From positions 62,001-126,000 of the forward strand of contig DATFXM010000174.1 of the NCBI GenBank assembly GCA_035315885.1: a stretch of 64,000 nucleotides of DNA, given 5' to 3'. The DNA is from DATFXM01 sp035315885. GTDB lineage: Bacteria > Acidobacteriota > Blastocatellia > UBA7656. Shown here piece by piece: positions 31,007-40,592 of this stretch (positions within the stretch are counted from its first letter, which is position 1; the number at the start of each line of letters is the position of its first letter). The position numbers and the translations under genes were made by a program. A model generated the notes under the pieces. The model searched no databases. It was not told the DNA's origin and was given only the letters and a program-made list of their open reading frames with translations.

Positions 31007-32371
31007 TTAGTTGATCGGCTTTTCGGCAAAGAGCTGGACCAGATTGACCAGCATGTCAGTCGTCTTCTCGAGCCCGCGACGAGAGTTGAATTCGAGTTTG
31101 CCGTGAAAATTGTGTCCTCCAGTGAACAGGTCAGGACACGGCAATCCGCGAAAAGTCAGGTTCGCGCCGTCGGTCCCTCCCCTGATCGCATTCACGAAAG
31201 GCTTCACCCCTGCCCTGCGAGTGGCTTCCAGAGCGAATTCGGTGAGCTGGGGATAATCCTTCAGCACTTCCTTCATGTTCTTGTAGTTTTCTTTTACATC
31301 GACCTTGATCTTTACATCAGGAAACTTCTGTTCCGTTTGCTGCGCGATACCTCGCAGGAGCTCTTCTTTGGCATTGAGGCCATCCAGCTCAAAGTCTCTT
31401 AGAAGAGTTTTCAGGCTCGACTCTTCGACCGACAACGAACCGGAGTAAGGATGCACAAAACCAACACGACCTTCAGTGGTTTCGGGCAGCATGTCGTGCG
31501 GGAGTCGCGCAACGAAGTCCGCTATTGCAAAGAGCGAATTTATCATTACGCCCTTTGCCGTCCCCGGGTGGGTGTTCTTACCCTGGAAAGTAACCGTGGC
31601 GGTCCTCGCGCTCCAGGTTTCGTTGCTTATTTCGCCGAGCGCTCCGCCATCCACCGTGTAAGCGAATTGAGCCCCGAAGCCTTTGACGTCAAACTTCTCG
31701 ATACCGCCTCCTACTTCTTCGTCGGGAGTAAACGCGATTGCGATCGAGCCGTGTTTGATGTCCGGGTTCTGCTTGAGGACGTCGATCATCGTCATAATCT
31801 CCGCGCACCCGGCTTTGTCGTCTGAGCCGAGAAGGGTCGTGCCATCGGCGGTAATAATGTCGTCTCCGATGAGATCTTTCAGGTCTGGATTTTTCGCGAC
31901 CGTGATGACCTGAGTCGAATCCTTGGGCAGTGTGATATCTCCGCCTTGATAGTTCTTGTGAATGACGGGGTTGACGTTGGCTCCCGACACCTCCGGCGAG
32001 GTATCCATGTGCGAGATCAGGCCCAACACGGGCGTCTTTGATCCGGCGGGAAGGTTGCCTGGCACAAGGGCATATACGATCCCGTATTCGCTAACCCTGA
32101 CGTTCTCCGCGCCGAGCTCTTTCAGCTCCTTCGCGAGGAGGTGTGCCAGATCGAGCTGTTTCTTTGTGCTGGGAACGGTGTCGGCGTCTTCTTTGGATTG
32201 AGTATCGATTTTGACGTACCGGAGAAATCGGTCGATTGCGGGCTCCTTCGGGGGTTTGATGCTGGCGGCCGAAGCTGCCAGGATTCGGGGTGCTGGCTGC
32301 GGCTGACTGGCGACCGCAATGGAAGCTGAGAGCAGAGCCGCAGCAATAGTGGCATTAAAAATTCGCTTCAC
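31007..32371 (-). CDS. pepT: PepT-like tripeptide aminopeptidase with signal peptide
   Basis: 454 residues. M20B motifs are complete: SHMDTSPEVSG (His, Asp), LLGSDDKAG, TPDEEVGGG (catalytic and ligand Glu), VDGGALGE, then NAIRGGTDGANLTFRGLP and FTGGHNFHGKLEF (His). PepT removes the N-terminal residue of tripeptides using two Zn ions and is cytoplasmic in E. coli. Here an extra N-terminus of about 35 residues (NATIAAALLSASIAVASQ) looks like a Sec signal peptide, so the protein may be exported. The family core starts at about residue 45 (IDRFLRYVKIDTQS). The symbol is given for family, not for proven function. Confidence 0.88.
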   Translation of the reverse strand: MKRIFNATIAAALLSASIAVASQPQPAPRILAASAASIKPPKEPAIDRFLRYVKIDTQSKEDADTVPSTKKQLDLAHLLAKELKELGAENVRVSEYGIVYALVPGNLPAGSKTPVLGLISHMDTSPEVSGANVNPVIHKNYQGGDITLPKDSTQVITVAKNPDLKDLIGDDIITADGTTLLGSDDKAGCAEIMTMIDVLKQNPDIKHGSIAIAFTPDEEVGGGIEKFDVKGFGAQFAYTVDGGALGEISNETWSARTATVTFQGKNTHPGTAKGVMINSLFAIADFVARLPHDMLPETTEGRVGFVHPYSGSLSVEESSLKTLLRDFELDGLNAKEELLRGIAQQTEQKFPDVKIKVDVKENYKNMKEVLKDYPQLTEFALEATRRAGVKPFVNAIRGGTDGANLTFRGLPCPDLFTGGHNFHGKLEFNSRRGLEKTTDMLVNLVQLFAEKPIN

Positions 32372-32462
32372 GAGTATTCTCCAACGATTGTTTGTTCTGA
32401 AGAACTGCTGGCAGCGTACGACGCAGAGGTAAGTCTATCAGATTAAGTTCTGAGGAGAGTAG

Positions 32463-32552
32463 GCGGGAGAAGGTAGGCAGTAGGCAGCAGGCAGTTTCGG
32501 TTTTTTGGCTCCAAACCAGGAACCGGGAACCCGAAACTGCTTACTGCCTACT
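32463..32552. repeat. GTAGGCAG inverted repeat with AAACTGC arms
   Basis: GTAGGCAGTAGGCAGCAGGC and the following AGTTTCGG are answered by CCGAAACTGCTTACTGCCTAC, enclosing about 35 bases with a TTTTTT. It can form one long hairpin in the gap between the VWFA gene and pepT. Confidence 0.65.
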
Positions 32553-32557
32553 TCTTT

Positions 32558-33544
32558 TCAAGACTTGGGCGCGTAATAACCCTGACGGGCGCGCAGCCGT
32601 AGTTCCGGCCGCTTGGGAGTCTTAACCGTTATTCGCCTGAAACCCCCGTCCGGAGTCACGTCTGTGGAGTAGTAGCCAAAAAGGTATTGTGCCTGCAGCT
32701 CCTCCGCCACCTGCTTAAACACGCCGCTCAGGTCCTCGATCCTCTCAGGCAAAAAAGCTTTGCCGCCCGTCTGCGCGGACATCGCATCCATGAAGCTTTG
32801 TCCCTTGAGGCTGACCCTGTTCAGAGTAATCGCGGCGCCAGTGGGATTTATTGCGTAGAACAGGCAATCGTTCTTGAGCAGATACTCCAACGCATCCTTC
32901 AGGGTCGAACGCTCACTGAAGTTCTCTTCGCCATCCGAGATCACGAGGACTACTCGCCGTCCGCCAACTTCCGCGTGTTTGCCAAGGTACGTCGCGCCGT
33001 CGACTACCGCATCAAAAAAAGCCGTTGGATCCTTTGATGGGCTCAGCGAATTTATCCCGTTGATTCCATCCTGAGGATTGGTAGTCCTCGCCTGTACGAG
33101 CTTTGGCACGCAGCCGATGGAGAACACTGTCAGAGTATCGTTGGGTTTCAGCACATCTTTGACAAACTCGGCGGCAGCTCTTTGCTCGAACGAGAACTGC
33201 GCGTTTGTGCTTCCCGAGATGTCGAAGAGAAGGGCAATCTCGACAGGAGTCTTACCGGGTTCTCCGAGACTCACAATCTGCTGTGCCTTGCCTTCCTCTT
33301 CTACTTGGAAATCCCCGAGGGTCAGGTCCCTAACCGGCCTGCCCGAAGCGTCAGACGCAGAAATCGGCACGACTACCAATCGTGACCTCAGGCGAATGAC
33401 ATCCTCCTGTTTCTGTTCCGAGCCTCGAGCAGGTCGTGTCGGGGTGGAGGACTGTTCTTGAATTGGCCGGCTGAACCCGAACGCCGCAAGGAGTACGATA
33501 CTCGCCAACGGAGACATCAGCTTCTTGAGGCACGTTAAGGACAT
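32558..33544 (-). CDS. VWFA-related Acidobacterial domain protein, short form
   Basis: About 328 residues. A signal peptide (LMSPLASIVLLAAFGFSR) is followed by the TIGR03436-type module: VRDLTLGDFQVEEEGKAQQIVS, MIDAS DISGSTNAQ, VISDGEENFS, and the C-terminal YLFGYYSTDVTPDGGFRRITV...LRARQGYYAP. This is the domain of the 16982-18637 protein without its large N-terminal part, so the family is represented by both a long and a short form here. Expected to be an exported metal-dependent binding protein. The start is uncertain: the open frame continues to 33595 across a T9 tract (33578-33586), while the ATG at 33544 places the signal peptide well but has a weak ribosome site. Confidence 0.8.
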   Translation of the reverse strand: MSLTCLKKLMSPLASIVLLAAFGFSRPIQEQSSTPTRPARGSEQKQEDVIRLRSRLVVVPISASDASGRPVRDLTLGDFQVEEEGKAQQIVSLGEPGKTPVEIALLFDISGSTNAQFSFEQRAAAEFVKDVLKPNDTLTVFSIGCVPKLVQARTTNPQDGINGINSLSPSKDPTAFFDAVVDGATYLGKHAEVGGRRVVLVISDGEENFSERSTLKDALEYLLKNDCLFYAINPTGAAITLNRVSLKGQSFMDAMSAQTGGKAFLPERIEDLSGVFKQVAEELQAQYLFGYYSTDVTPDGGFRRITVKTPKRPELRLRARQGYYAPKS

Positions 33545-33840
33545 GTTGGACCCGCTTTCGCCGCTACTGCGGCTTTCTTTTTTTTTGAAGGCCACCCTAT
33601 CTGCCCGGTCAGGCTTCGAAGCTCGCCACCTGACAGTCAGATTCGCTGCGATGGATCCTTCCTGTCACCTTTCAATTCTCGCGCAGTCCTTCCACAAGAA
33701 TCCAGTGAACAAATAAGAGTCGAGGCGTGGCCATCGATTCAAATGAGCCGCATTCGCCACTCATATGCGAATACTGACAGCCCGGGCTCGTCTGAAACGT
33801 GATCACGCCTCTCTATTAAGAAACTGCTCTCACCGTCTTG
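33545..33840. other. Intergenic region, nothing recognised
   Basis: About 300 bases between two genes on the same strand. A T9 run is at 33578-33586. No terminator with a clear stem seen. Confidence 0.35.
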
Positions 33841-34938
33841 TTACTGGCGGCTCGAGCTGCTGCTGCTGGATGAAACCGAACGATCCACGGTGACCGGATT
33901 GGTCAATCCGCGGCTCACCAGAATCTTGACTTCGCAGCGGCGGTTCTCCTGGCGGCCGTTACGCGTTGTGTTATCCGCGACTGGCATTGCTTCGCCGTAG
34001 CCGAATGGCAGGATGATCCGTCGCAGCGGAATGTCATGCTTCTCGGCGAGATAGCGAACAACCGCTTCCGAGCGCCTCTGGCTCAACGCGCGATTCAGTC
34101 CTTCGGATCCGTCCGAAGATGCAAAGCCGCGAACTTCGATCGCGTATCCCTTCTGGGTCTTGGCCTGGGTTGCGATCTCGTCGAGCTCGGTCTTGGATTC
34201 TGGCGACAAAATCGCACTGCCAACCCGGAAATGAATTGTGGTGCTCTTCTGCACTTCGAAGTCATCGAGCGAGGTGATGCGGTCATTGGTCCTGCTCACG
34301 CCCTGAACTGCGGCGTCGGCAGTTTCCTGCGCTGCTTTAGCGCCGCCCTTTGCAAGGTTTGCTACCTGGCCCAGCTCCTCAACTTGACCCGAAAGACGCT
34401 CGGCGTTCTGTTCGGTTCGAGTGATTCGATCTTCGTCTGAGCCCATTCTCTGCTCGATCGGCACCACCTGAGAATCGATCGTTTGAGCCACCTTCAGATC
34501 GTTATCAGAGACTCTGATCTTGTCTGCCAGCAGCGCGCCGGATGCATCACCTCTTCCTTCGACTTCGAGGTAGAGTCCGCGCGTCACTGACGACGGGGTA
34601 TACTTATGCGCTCCACGAAACGGATTGCCCTTCTTCTCTTCGATCTTGGTCGATCCCTGCAAGCGCACGATCATTTCGGAGTTGCCTTGATCGCGCATGA
34701 TCAGGTCGTCTCCATCGCGCCGCACGACCACGCCCTTCACCTTCATCTTCATGCCCGAGGCTACCTGCGTCCTCGGCAATGGGGCGGGTGTATTCGCGGT
34801 GGTAGTTTGACGCGAACTCCCGCTCTGCATGGTCGAACTCTGTTTCTGAGAAGAAGAAGAGCCGGATTGGGCCATTGAAACGCCCGCCAGCAACAAGCTC
34901 ATTAAAACTACGAGGGCTCTAAAACAAACTTTACTCAT
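33841..34938 (-). CDS. OmpA-family protein with DUF5666-like N-terminal domain (paralogue 2)
   Basis: About 365 residues. A signal peptide (LVVLMSLLLAGVSMAQSG) is followed by a Ser/Thr/Gln linker, the DUF5666-like beta domain (MKVKGVVVRRDGDDLIMRDQGN...LYLEVEGRGDASGALLADKI), a coiled-coil region (RTEQNAERLSGQVEELGQVANLAKG), and the OmpA domain (IHFRVGSAILSPESKTELDEIA, VRGFASSDGSEGLNRALSQRR, RQENRRCEVKI). A Ser-rich C-terminal tail ends the protein. Gene order and domain order equal those of 24166-25140, so the two are recent paralogues with diverged linkers. The start at 34938 follows GAGGAACC. A possible sigma-54 site lies further upstream. Confidence 0.88.
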   Translation of the reverse strand: MSKVCFRALVVLMSLLLAGVSMAQSGSSSSQKQSSTMQSGSSRQTTTANTPAPLPRTQVASGMKMKVKGVVVRRDGDDLIMRDQGNSEMIVRLQGSTKIEEKKGNPFRGAHKYTPSSVTRGLYLEVEGRGDASGALLADKIRVSDNDLKVAQTIDSQVVPIEQRMGSDEDRITRTEQNAERLSGQVEELGQVANLAKGGAKAAQETADAAVQGVSRTNDRITSLDDFEVQKSTTIHFRVGSAILSPESKTELDEIATQAKTQKGYAIEVRGFASSDGSEGLNRALSQRRSEAVVRYLAEKHDIPLRRIILPFGYGEAMPVADNTTRNGRQENRRCEVKILVSRGLTNPVTVDRSVSSSSSSSSRQ

Positions 34939-35155
34939 AGGTTCCTCCACTCAGCCAAAAACCCGGCTGATATTGGTTCGCACAGTTTGGATTCGGATGT
35001 GCTTCGGGCAGATCGCAAAAATGCTGCACAGGGGCGGGGGGAACGCGACGAGCAAACCCGGCCCAGCGCGCTGTCTGCGCCCGTGCGACGCATAAGTTTC
35101 TTGATCAAGATTAATTGCATTGTGCCCTGAAAGCTCTGCATCCTTGCTGCTCCTT

Positions 35156-35171
35156 CGCAATCCTCGTGCAA
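35156..35171 (-). promoter_or_regulatory. Possible sigma-54 promoter upstream of OmpA paralogue 2
   Basis: Minus-strand TTGCACGAGGATTGCG matches TGGCACG-N4-TTGC at all but the second position. The spacing is correct, but it is about 220 bases from the start codon. Confidence 0.45.
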
Positions 35172-35339
35172 CTGGGATCCGCATCACGGCCCAGAAGGGC
35201 TATTGTTCCGGCTATCAGGGACTTGAACGACAACGGCCTGCCTGGGCGCACCCTCGCAACTGTGTAACTTTTTCCAAAACCCTCACTGCCGACCGTGAAT
35301 GATTTGCATACGAGGTAAGCGCGTAATTGAGGAAAGCAT

Positions 35340-35470
35340 CAAATGAGTTCTGAGTTCTGAGTCCTGAGTTCTGAGTTGATTTCTGGTTCCGGTTTCTGGT
35401 TTCTGGTCGGAAACTAGAAGCCAAAGACCTGCTTACCCACCCATAACTCAGGACTCAGAACTCAGAACTG
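35340..35470. repeat. GAGTTCTGAG inverted repeat with internal GGTTTCTGG units
   Basis: GAGTTCTGAGTTCTGAGTCC units at 35345-35376 oppose CTCAGGACTCAGAACTCAG at 35447-35468. Between them, GGTTTCTGGTTTCTGG-type tandem units and a possible complement (GAAACTAGAAGCC) occur. Confidence 0.65.
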
Positions 35471-35475
35471 AAGTT

Positions 35476-36243
35476 TCAGTCCAGCGCTCGGCGCTGAAAC
35501 AAGCGTAAGCCGAGGTAGGTCCAAAGCGTGCAGTAGCCGATCAGTCCACCAAAGATCAGCCACATCGGCATGTGCGGAAGTTGCGGCGTCAATGCAGACC
35601 TGAAACCTTCGCTCGCATATACGAGAGGGTTTATCAGAACAAATGCTTGAAACCAAGGAATCACTTTCAATGCCGCCCACGGATAGTAAGCACAGCCAAA
35701 AAATATCATCGGCCCAAGCAGTACATTGAAGATCAACCCTATCTGCTGCGGCTGCGCCATCGTGCCCATCACCATTCCCAACGCGGCAAACAACCAACTG
35801 CTCAACAACGTGATCGCTATAAGCAGCAGCGCGTTGCCCGGTTGCAAATTCAGGCTGGATCCCATCATCAACCAAGCCAGCGGCAAAACAAAAAGGCCCG
35901 CGATTATCGCCTGAATGATCCCAACTATAATCTTCTCGACCGCCACCCCTCTTATGCTGATGGGAGCGAGCAGCCGGTCTTCAATTTCCTTCGTCCAGCC
36001 AAAGTCCACCACCAGCGGCAACGCCACTGCCTGCATCCCGGACAATGTAATGCTCAATGCCAAAATGCCGGGTAGAAGAAGATTCCCATATCCGCTCTGC
36101 ACGATGCCCTGCCGGGGCATCACGTATCCAAATATAAAAGTGAAGAGGAGCGGCTGCATTCCCACGCGCAAAAAGAAGTACTTCAATTCCCGCTGCGCAA
36201 CCCGAAGGTCGCGGTGCAACAGGGCCGCCATTGTAGCGCTCAT
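35476..36243 (-). CDS. ABC-2 type transporter permease
   Basis: 255 residues with six predicted membrane spans, typical of the ABC-2/DrrB-type permeases: VALPLVVDFGWTKEIEDRLLAPIS is the conserved cytoplasmic loop. Helices such as VGIIQAIIAGLFVLPLAWLMMG and IGLIFNVLLGPMIFFGCAYYPW follow. It lies 78 bases downstream of the ATPase gene in the same direction, so the pair makes a complete two-gene exporter. Substrates of this class include lipids, polysaccharides and drugs, and nothing here narrows the choice. The permease ends at the GAGTTCTGAG repeat. Confidence 0.9.
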   Translation of the reverse strand: MSATMAALLHRDLRVAQRELKYFFLRVGMQPLLFTFIFGYVMPRQGIVQSGYGNLLLPGILALSITLSGMQAVALPLVVDFGWTKEIEDRLLAPISIRGVAVEKIIVGIIQAIIAGLFVLPLAWLMMGSSLNLQPGNALLLIAITLLSSWLFAALGMVMGTMAQPQQIGLIFNVLLGPMIFFGCAYYPWAALKVIPWFQAFVLINPLVYASEGFRSALTPQLPHMPMWLIFGGLIGYCTLWTYLGLRLFQRRALD

Positions 36244-36321
36244 TCAACCTCCAAAAATCGATTCACTTCATCGATTCGTCCAACTGATCTGTCAACCGGA
36301 ACCGCGGTCAGATGCAGTTCG

Positions 36322-37293
36322 CTATTCGCGAAGGCTTCGTCCAGTCAGGTGCAAAAACAGATTCTCCAGACTTGGCTCCGAGACGTGCGCGTTGATCACC
36401 ATAACCTCCCGTTCGCCCGCAAGCCGCATCGCGTTCGCAAGCAGTCCCTCCGCGGTGTTTGCGTATAACCTGATCACGTCGTCTTTCGTGCTAACCTCGG
36501 CGACGCCAGTGAGCGTCTTCAGGTCGCCAGCCAGCGGGCTAACTTCGCCATCCTTGCTCTGAACCTGAAGCTCGATGACGTATCCCCCAGGCACGCTCTT
36601 TTTGAGCTCGGAGGGTGTGTTGATCTCGAGCAGCTTGCCGTGATCCATGATGGCGAGCCGCTGACACAACTGATCGGCCTCTTCCATATAATGCGTGGTC
36701 AAGAAGATCGTCTGCCCCTTCCGGTGCAGCTCCAAAAGCAAATCCCACATCCCGCGACGAGACTGCGGGTCGAGTCCAGTCGTCGGCTCGTCGAGGAAAA
36801 GGATCGCTGGATCGTGCATCAGCGCCCGCGCGATCTTCAAACGTTGAGCCATCCCGCCCGAGTAACTTGTAGGTTTCTCGTTAGCGCGATCCGCGAGCTG
36901 AAATCGTTCGAGCAGCTCGTCCGCTCTTTGCTCGCGAACTCGCCTCGGTATTCCGAAGTATTCGGCATGAAAGAGCAGGCACTCGCGCCCGGTGAGACTG
37001 CGGTCAAGATTGTTGACCTGAGGCACTACACCGATTCTTCGCTTGACTTCCACCGGATGACGAGCGACGTCGATTCCGTCCACCAGCGCCGCACCCCCGG
37101 TTGGCATGACTCTCGTCGTGAGAATTCCAATCGTAGTGGTCTTGCCTGCGCCGTTTGGTCCAAGCAACCCAAAGAACTCGCCGCGCGGCACAGCGAACGA
37201 AATTCCTTCTACTGCCCGGACATCCACGGTTTTTGATTTCCGCTTGGCCTTGAAGATCTTTTGAAGATCCCGAACCTCGATTACGTCAGTCAT
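36322..37293 (-). CDS. ABC transporter ATP-binding protein (DrrA-type)
   Basis: 323 residues. Walker A GPNGAGKT at 45-52, Q-loop near VVPQVNN, signature SYSGGMAQR, Walker B ILFLDEPTTGLDP and H-loop LTTHYMEE are all intact. The C-terminal about 80 residues (ELKKSVPGGYVIELQVQS...VSEPSLENLFLHLTG) match the extra domain of drug and lipid exporter ATPases of the DrrA/CcmA group. A lysine-rich insertion (IFKAKRKSKTVDVRAV) near residue 15 is typical of this subgroup. It pairs with the permease downstream. Confidence 0.93.
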   Translation of the reverse strand: MTDVIEVRDLQKIFKAKRKSKTVDVRAVEGISFAVPRGEFFGLLGPNGAGKTTTIGILTTRVMPTGGAALVDGIDVARHPVEVKRRIGVVPQVNNLDRSLTGRECLLFHAEYFGIPRRVREQRADELLERFQLADRANEKPTSYSGGMAQRLKIARALMHDPAILFLDEPTTGLDPQSRRGMWDLLLELHRKGQTIFLTTHYMEEADQLCQRLAIMDHGKLLEINTPSELKKSVPGGYVIELQVQSKDGEVSPLAGDLKTLTGVAEVSTKDDVIRLYANTAEGLLANAMRLAGEREVMVINAHVSEPSLENLFLHLTGRSLRE

Positions 37294-37595
37294 CGTCTAT
37301 ACCGTTTGTCTCTCCTCGACTAATGCTCAGAAGTGAACGAGAAGGCTGTCAACAGCCTCGATCCTTCTATGAATCTCAATTATCACTCGAGCCGCGGATC
37401 TGCTCATCTTCCTCTACTGATTCATTGAGGACATGAAAAGTTAGGGCTCGGTTGATTTTTGGAGCTCAAGCGCATCGGGCTACGCCGAGATGTGCGGACA
37501 GATTAATCCCAAATGCTTGCCGCACGCATCTGTGCAAGTAAACGGAGCGCTGTCCTCCGCGATGGCAGGTCCAAGCGCGTTGGGATTTCACCACG
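37294..37595. other. Intergenic region
   Basis: A short hairpin AGGCTG/CAGCCT (about 37347-37362) near the ATPase start. No gene or clear promoter seen. Confidence 0.35.
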
Positions 37596-40592
37596 TTATC
37601 TATTTGACTCCGTATGTAAACGCTGTGCTTTTTCCTTTGCGTCGACTACGGTTCGGTTTTTCTCCTTCTCGCGCTCTCGATCGAGGTACGGTATCCCCTT
37701 AACCATCCATTCGGGCGCGGGCGCGCCCTTTAAGAAGTGATCGAAGAATTGCTGCAAACGCATCGTATAGTCTTTTTGATTTGCCCGTCTTCTCAAGCCG
37801 TGCGGCTCGCCGTTGTAGTTGAACATGTAGACCTCCTTGCCCAGTCGTCTGAGCGCGAGGAAGTACTCGATGCCCTGATACCACGGCACAGCATCGTCGT
37901 TGTCGTTGTGGATCATCAACAACGGTGTCTGCACTCTGTCAGCGCGGAAGACCGCGGAGTTTTCGAGAAACAGCGTCGGCTTCTCCCAAAGCGTTCCGCC
38001 GATCCGGCTCTGCTGGTGCTCGTATTGGAATTGGCGCGGCAAACCGGTTCCCCATCTGATCCCACTGTAGGCGGACGTCATGTTTGCAACCGGCGCACCC
38101 GCCGCCGCTGCTCGAAATCGATTTGTCTGCGTGATCATGTAGGCGATCTGATAGCCGCCCCAACTGTGACCCTGAATCCCTATTGCCTTCTCATCCACGA
38201 AGCCGCGGTCGACTACTGACTGAATCGCCGGAAGGACGCATTTAAGCGCGCTTTGACCGGGATACCCGATCGTGTACACGATGTCCGGCATCAGCACCAG
38301 GTATCCGTTGCTCGCGTAGTACGACGCGTTAATCGAATGACTCGGCCGCGGGTCCACAAAACGATTCACGCCCTCAGAGAGCTTCTCGTAGATGTACACC
38401 ATCAGAGGATACTTCCGCGCGGGATCAAAACCCTCAGGCTTGATCAGCATCGCTGACAGTTCGACTCCGTCGGTGTTCTTGTAACGCATCAGCTCTGCCG
38501 TTCCCCAAAGCAACTCTGCTTTCTGTGGATTCGCGTCGCTGATCTTCTTCAGTTCGTTGAATGACGGGCCAGTCACCAGCAAATCAGGAAACTCGGTGAA
38601 TGTGGATGCGGTCAGCAAAAAGACTTCGGCGCCTTTTGCCTTCGACGGCGTCGAAAAGTATTTCGCAGCCATCACCAGCTTGTCGGGCGCACCGCCATCA
38701 AGCCGCACTCTGTAGAATCCTGAATCGCGAGTCACCTCGTTTTCAGCGTGAAGAAGCAAAGGCTTCGCTGGATCGATAAACTTCTCCTGCTGTTCCAAAC
38801 GTACATACCGCAACGCAGTCTTATCTTGTCGGCCAAGACCATTGGTTAGATTCTTAGCGAGACTCCCGTCAGGCGCGAACCGCCAGATGTCGAACCGATC
38901 ATAAATCAATACGTCCTTGTCCCCGGCCGTCCACCCGGCGACACCGTAAGCCGGTATTGTGCTCGGACTGTCGTGATCTTCTCGAGCAAAAGACACTCCC
39001 AGCTTCGAAGTGAGATTCACGACCTTGCCGTCGGCCGCGGAAATAGTGCTCCAATCCTTGCCGTCGTAAAACAGAATGTACGAACCGCTCGGGGATATCG
39101 TCGCCGGCTGCGGCTGACGCTTCCTCAAGAGCCTGCGACTGCCATCCGAGACATTCACCAGGTATAGATCGGCAGCGTTAGAGTCGTCCTCATAACCCAC
39201 CATCCTTCTGTACGGGCGATCGTCAGTTCCGATCGCCGCGCTGCCGTTGCTGGAAACGGTCAACCCCGGCATCGTCAGATCCGCCAACTGAACAAACTTC
39301 TTGTCGGCAACGCCCACCGACGCACGATAGCTTCGATTCTTCTCTATCTCGGCTCTCACCTTCTGCATCGGCTGGATGTAGTCGTCCTGCCAGGACCAGA
39401 GATCTGCGATCACCTTGTCATCCGGCGACGAGTCTTCATCTTCCTTCTCAGGCTCCGTAGCGGGCGCAGTGCCAAAGAAAACCCTCGCTCCGTCCTGCGA
39501 AAAAGTGATTGGCCCCTTGTCACTGATGACCCAGCCATCTCGGAATCCAGGCGAGGCGATCGACGCGAGCTCGATCGGCGTCGTGGATTTGCGATCCCAG
39601 CCGTAAACCTTGAGACGCGGCTGTGGCGAGCTCGAATCGTCACGGTCGCTCAAAAACGCCAGCTCTCTCTGCTTCTCGTCCCACGCTATCCTGGTGTACT
39701 TCCCCTTTCCTTTAAGCAACGCAACCTGAGCATCGGCCGAGCCGGGATTGACTACATACAACCCGTTTGTATCGTCCTTGCGAGACGCTACCGCGAACGC
39801 CAGCGTCCGCGCATCTTTTGAAAGCGAGTATTCGGTCACGTCTGCAAAGGTGCGCTCGGTGCCGTCGTTGAGGCCTTTCAATATCAAATCACTTCCGTAC
39901 TCCTTTTTCTTCTCCTTCTTAGCCGAACTCGCAGATGTCGAAGCCGCAGACTCGGGCCTTTGCTCGGCCCTTTGCTCATCCTTCTTGTCTTCCGGTTTCT
40001 TTTCCTCCGCCTTTGGCTCCAGCAGGTACGCCACGTAGCCGGAGCCCTCCTCAGGCACCTGGAAACTCTTCACTCGATCGACTCTATTGACGGTCCCGCT
40101 TGCGACGTCGAGGATTCCCAGTCCATTCTTCGGCATCTCTTCAGCTTTCTTTTTCTCCTTGCGAGCTCGCGCAGTTTCGCTCTTGGTTGGCATCGTCTGA
40201 TAGACGACAAAGCGCGAATCAGCGGTGAACTGCACCCGTCCTGGTTGCGGCGGAGGTCCGGGGGTTTCGGAAAACGGATTGATCTGCGGAACCGTAGTTG
40301 GCATCGCACCTCGGGGTGCGCGCCACTCCTTGCCGGTTTCCAGATTTCTAACAACAACCTCACCGTCGCCATCTTCAGGAGCCAGCGCATAAGCCACAAA
40401 TTTGCCGTCAGAAGAAAGCGTCTGAGCCTGAATCAACCGCCAGCCGTCGTAGTCATTGTGAGTCAGCGGACGCTTCTGGGGGCGCTGGCCCGCAACAATT
40501 GCCGGCGCCGATAAGGATGCGGCAATAAAAAACGCAACCAATCTGGACGTCACGCTCTTTCGACGCGCGCAGGAAACCGAGGCATGAGTCAT
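37596..40592 (-). CDS. Exported S9 (prolyl oligopeptidase-type) peptidase
   Basis: About 998 residues. A signal peptide (LVAFFIAASLSAPAIVAGQ) is followed by a predicted beta-propeller (residues about 40-730, WD/PQQ-like repeats) carrying a charged, Ser/Ala/Lys-rich insertion (around 210-260). The alpha/beta-hydrolase domain has the nucleophile at S810 in GHSWGG, the Asp in HNDNDDAVPW, and the His in GEPHGLRRR. The C-terminal tail is basic. S9 enzymes cleave oligopeptides, often after Pro; the propeller limits substrate size. AAGAGGAG lies 7 bases before the ATG at 40592. Same strand as mnmG upstream (173-base gap). Confidence 0.92.
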   Translation of the reverse strand: MTHASVSCARRKSVTSRLVAFFIAASLSAPAIVAGQRPQKRPLTHNDYDGWRLIQAQTLSSDGKFVAYALAPEDGDGEVVVRNLETGKEWRAPRGAMPTTVPQINPFSETPGPPPQPGRVQFTADSRFVVYQTMPTKSETARARKEKKKAEEMPKNGLGILDVASGTVNRVDRVKSFQVPEEGSGYVAYLLEPKAEEKKPEDKKDEQRAEQRPESAASTSASSAKKEKKKEYGSDLILKGLNDGTERTFADVTEYSLSKDARTLAFAVASRKDDTNGLYVVNPGSADAQVALLKGKGKYTRIAWDEKQRELAFLSDRDDSSSPQPRLKVYGWDRKSTTPIELASIASPGFRDGWVISDKGPITFSQDGARVFFGTAPATEPEKEDEDSSPDDKVIADLWSWQDDYIQPMQKVRAEIEKNRSYRASVGVADKKFVQLADLTMPGLTVSSNGSAAIGTDDRPYRRMVGYEDDSNAADLYLVNVSDGSRRLLRKRQPQPATISPSGSYILFYDGKDWSTISAADGKVVNLTSKLGVSFAREDHDSPSTIPAYGVAGWTAGDKDVLIYDRFDIWRFAPDGSLAKNLTNGLGRQDKTALRYVRLEQQEKFIDPAKPLLLHAENEVTRDSGFYRVRLDGGAPDKLVMAAKYFSTPSKAKGAEVFLLTASTFTEFPDLLVTGPSFNELKKISDANPQKAELLWGTAELMRYKNTDGVELSAMLIKPEGFDPARKYPLMVYIYEKLSEGVNRFVDPRPSHSINASYYASNGYLVLMPDIVYTIGYPGQSALKCVLPAIQSVVDRGFVDEKAIGIQGHSWGGYQIAYMITQTNRFRAAAAGAPVANMTSAYSGIRWGTGLPRQFQYEHQQSRIGGTLWEKPTLFLENSAVFRADRVQTPLLMIHNDNDDAVPWYQGIEYFLALRRLGKEVYMFNYNGEPHGLRRRANQKDYTMRLQQFFDHFLKGAPAPEWMVKGIPYLDREREKEKNRTVVDAKEKAQRLHTESNR

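Noticed and set aside
33578..33586. T9 tract as a phase-variation switch of the VWFA gene
   Set aside because: It lies upstream of the more likely start codon at 33544, so slippage would not change the protein; kept only as a reason for start uncertainty.
35340..35470. CRISPR-like array
   Set aside because: Units are 7-10 bases, contiguous and imperfect, with no unique spacers of 25-40 bases and no cas genes.
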